Below the pieces are notes generated by a model. It had not been told where the DNA came from, ran no database searches, and saw only the letters and a program-made list of their open reading frames with translations. A stretch of 64,000 nt of DNA from JBGPEQ01 sp050180895 (GTDB lineage Bacteria; Pseudomonadota; Alphaproteobacteria; Dongiales; Dongiaceae): positions 120,993 to 184,992 of the forward strand of contig JBFXDS010000008.1 of the NCBI GenBank assembly GCA_050180895.1, in the 5' to 3' direction. Each line of letters begins with the position of its first letter. Within the stretch, counting starts at the first letter, position 1. Shown piece after piece: positions 63,945 through 64,000 of the stretch. The translations under genes and the position numbers were made by a program.

Positions 63945-64000
63945 ATGGGGCATCGAACGGATGAGCAGCTGAGTTTGGCGGAAGCGCTGATGCATCCGCG
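63945..64000 (+). CDS. Probable transposase, first 18 codons only (3' partial)
   Basis: ATG 63945 follows GGGAGAGGGGGAG. The visible residues GHRTDEQLSLAEALMHPR resemble the N terminus of IS5/IS1182-type transposases, which often begin with a QLSLADAL-like motif. The rest is outside the window, so the call rests on this short stretch and the strong ribosome site. Confidence 0.4.
   Translation, partial: MGHRTDEQLSLAEALMHP

Overview
The window is high-GC DNA from an alphaproteobacterium. The clues are a hopanoid-linked hpnM/hpnN pair, alphaproteobacterial style island genes, many GTG/TTG starts and strong G/C preference at third codon positions. I cannot name the genus. Most genes look chromosomal and ordinary. 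The exception is a block of about 29 kb (15092-44312) that interrupts them.

Left chromosomal arm (1-15091): the 3' part of a dimethylglycine/sarcosine dehydrogenase-like flavoprotein, a LysR regulator, a 1-Cys peroxiredoxin, a tiny membrane protein, a complete sulfate ABC importer operon (binding protein, cysT, cysW, cysA), an FAD/NAD(P)-binding protein divergent from a cupin, a TauD-type dioxygenase and an orphan B12-binding radical SAM enzyme.

Genomic island (15092-44312): a 55-bp direct repeat, identical to the 3' part of tRNA-Arg(CCG), marks both ends; the intact tRNA gene is at the right end. Just inside the left end lie broken replication-type genes (primase/helicase, TubC_N-like protein, HGG-STGPRT protein) with CATAGGG iterons. 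The right end holds a rearranged IS1182-like transposase, a Pin-type serine recombinase, a frameshifted unknown gene and an XRE regulator. No tyrosine integrase is visible, so the island looks immobilised.

The island's cargo (18882-40724) is intact and all on one strand. It has three separate HyuA/HyuB (ATP-dependent hydantoinase/oxoprolinase-type) pairs, a four-gene ABC importer, a class III CoA-transferase, a methylglutaconyl-CoA-hydratase-like enzyme, an HMG-CoA lyase, a DMT-family transporter, an unrecognised 226-aa protein and a LacI regulator. Two perfect copies and one variant of the palindrome GGAAACGTTTCC stand before the three transcription units, so the set reads as one LacI regulon. 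The CoA enzymes match the last steps from 3-methylglutaconate to acetyl-CoA and acetoacetate. I infer a catabolic pathway in which an imported cyclic amide/imide or related compound is opened (or carboxylated) by the HyuAB enzymes and drained through HMG-CoA. The substrate is unknown.

Right chromosomal arm (44335-64000): hpnM and hpnN (hopanoid transport), a lipoprotein hydrolase with an ABC ATPase, a small zinc-finger protein, an RND efflux pump with its adaptor, DNA polymerase I (polA), a TerB-family protein, a DUF1835 remnant, an aldo/keto reductase, a HugZ-like protein, a Rieske oxygenase of the quaternary-ammonium type, a quinone oxidoreductase translationally coupled to a LuxR regulator, and the first codons of a probable transposase at the window edge.
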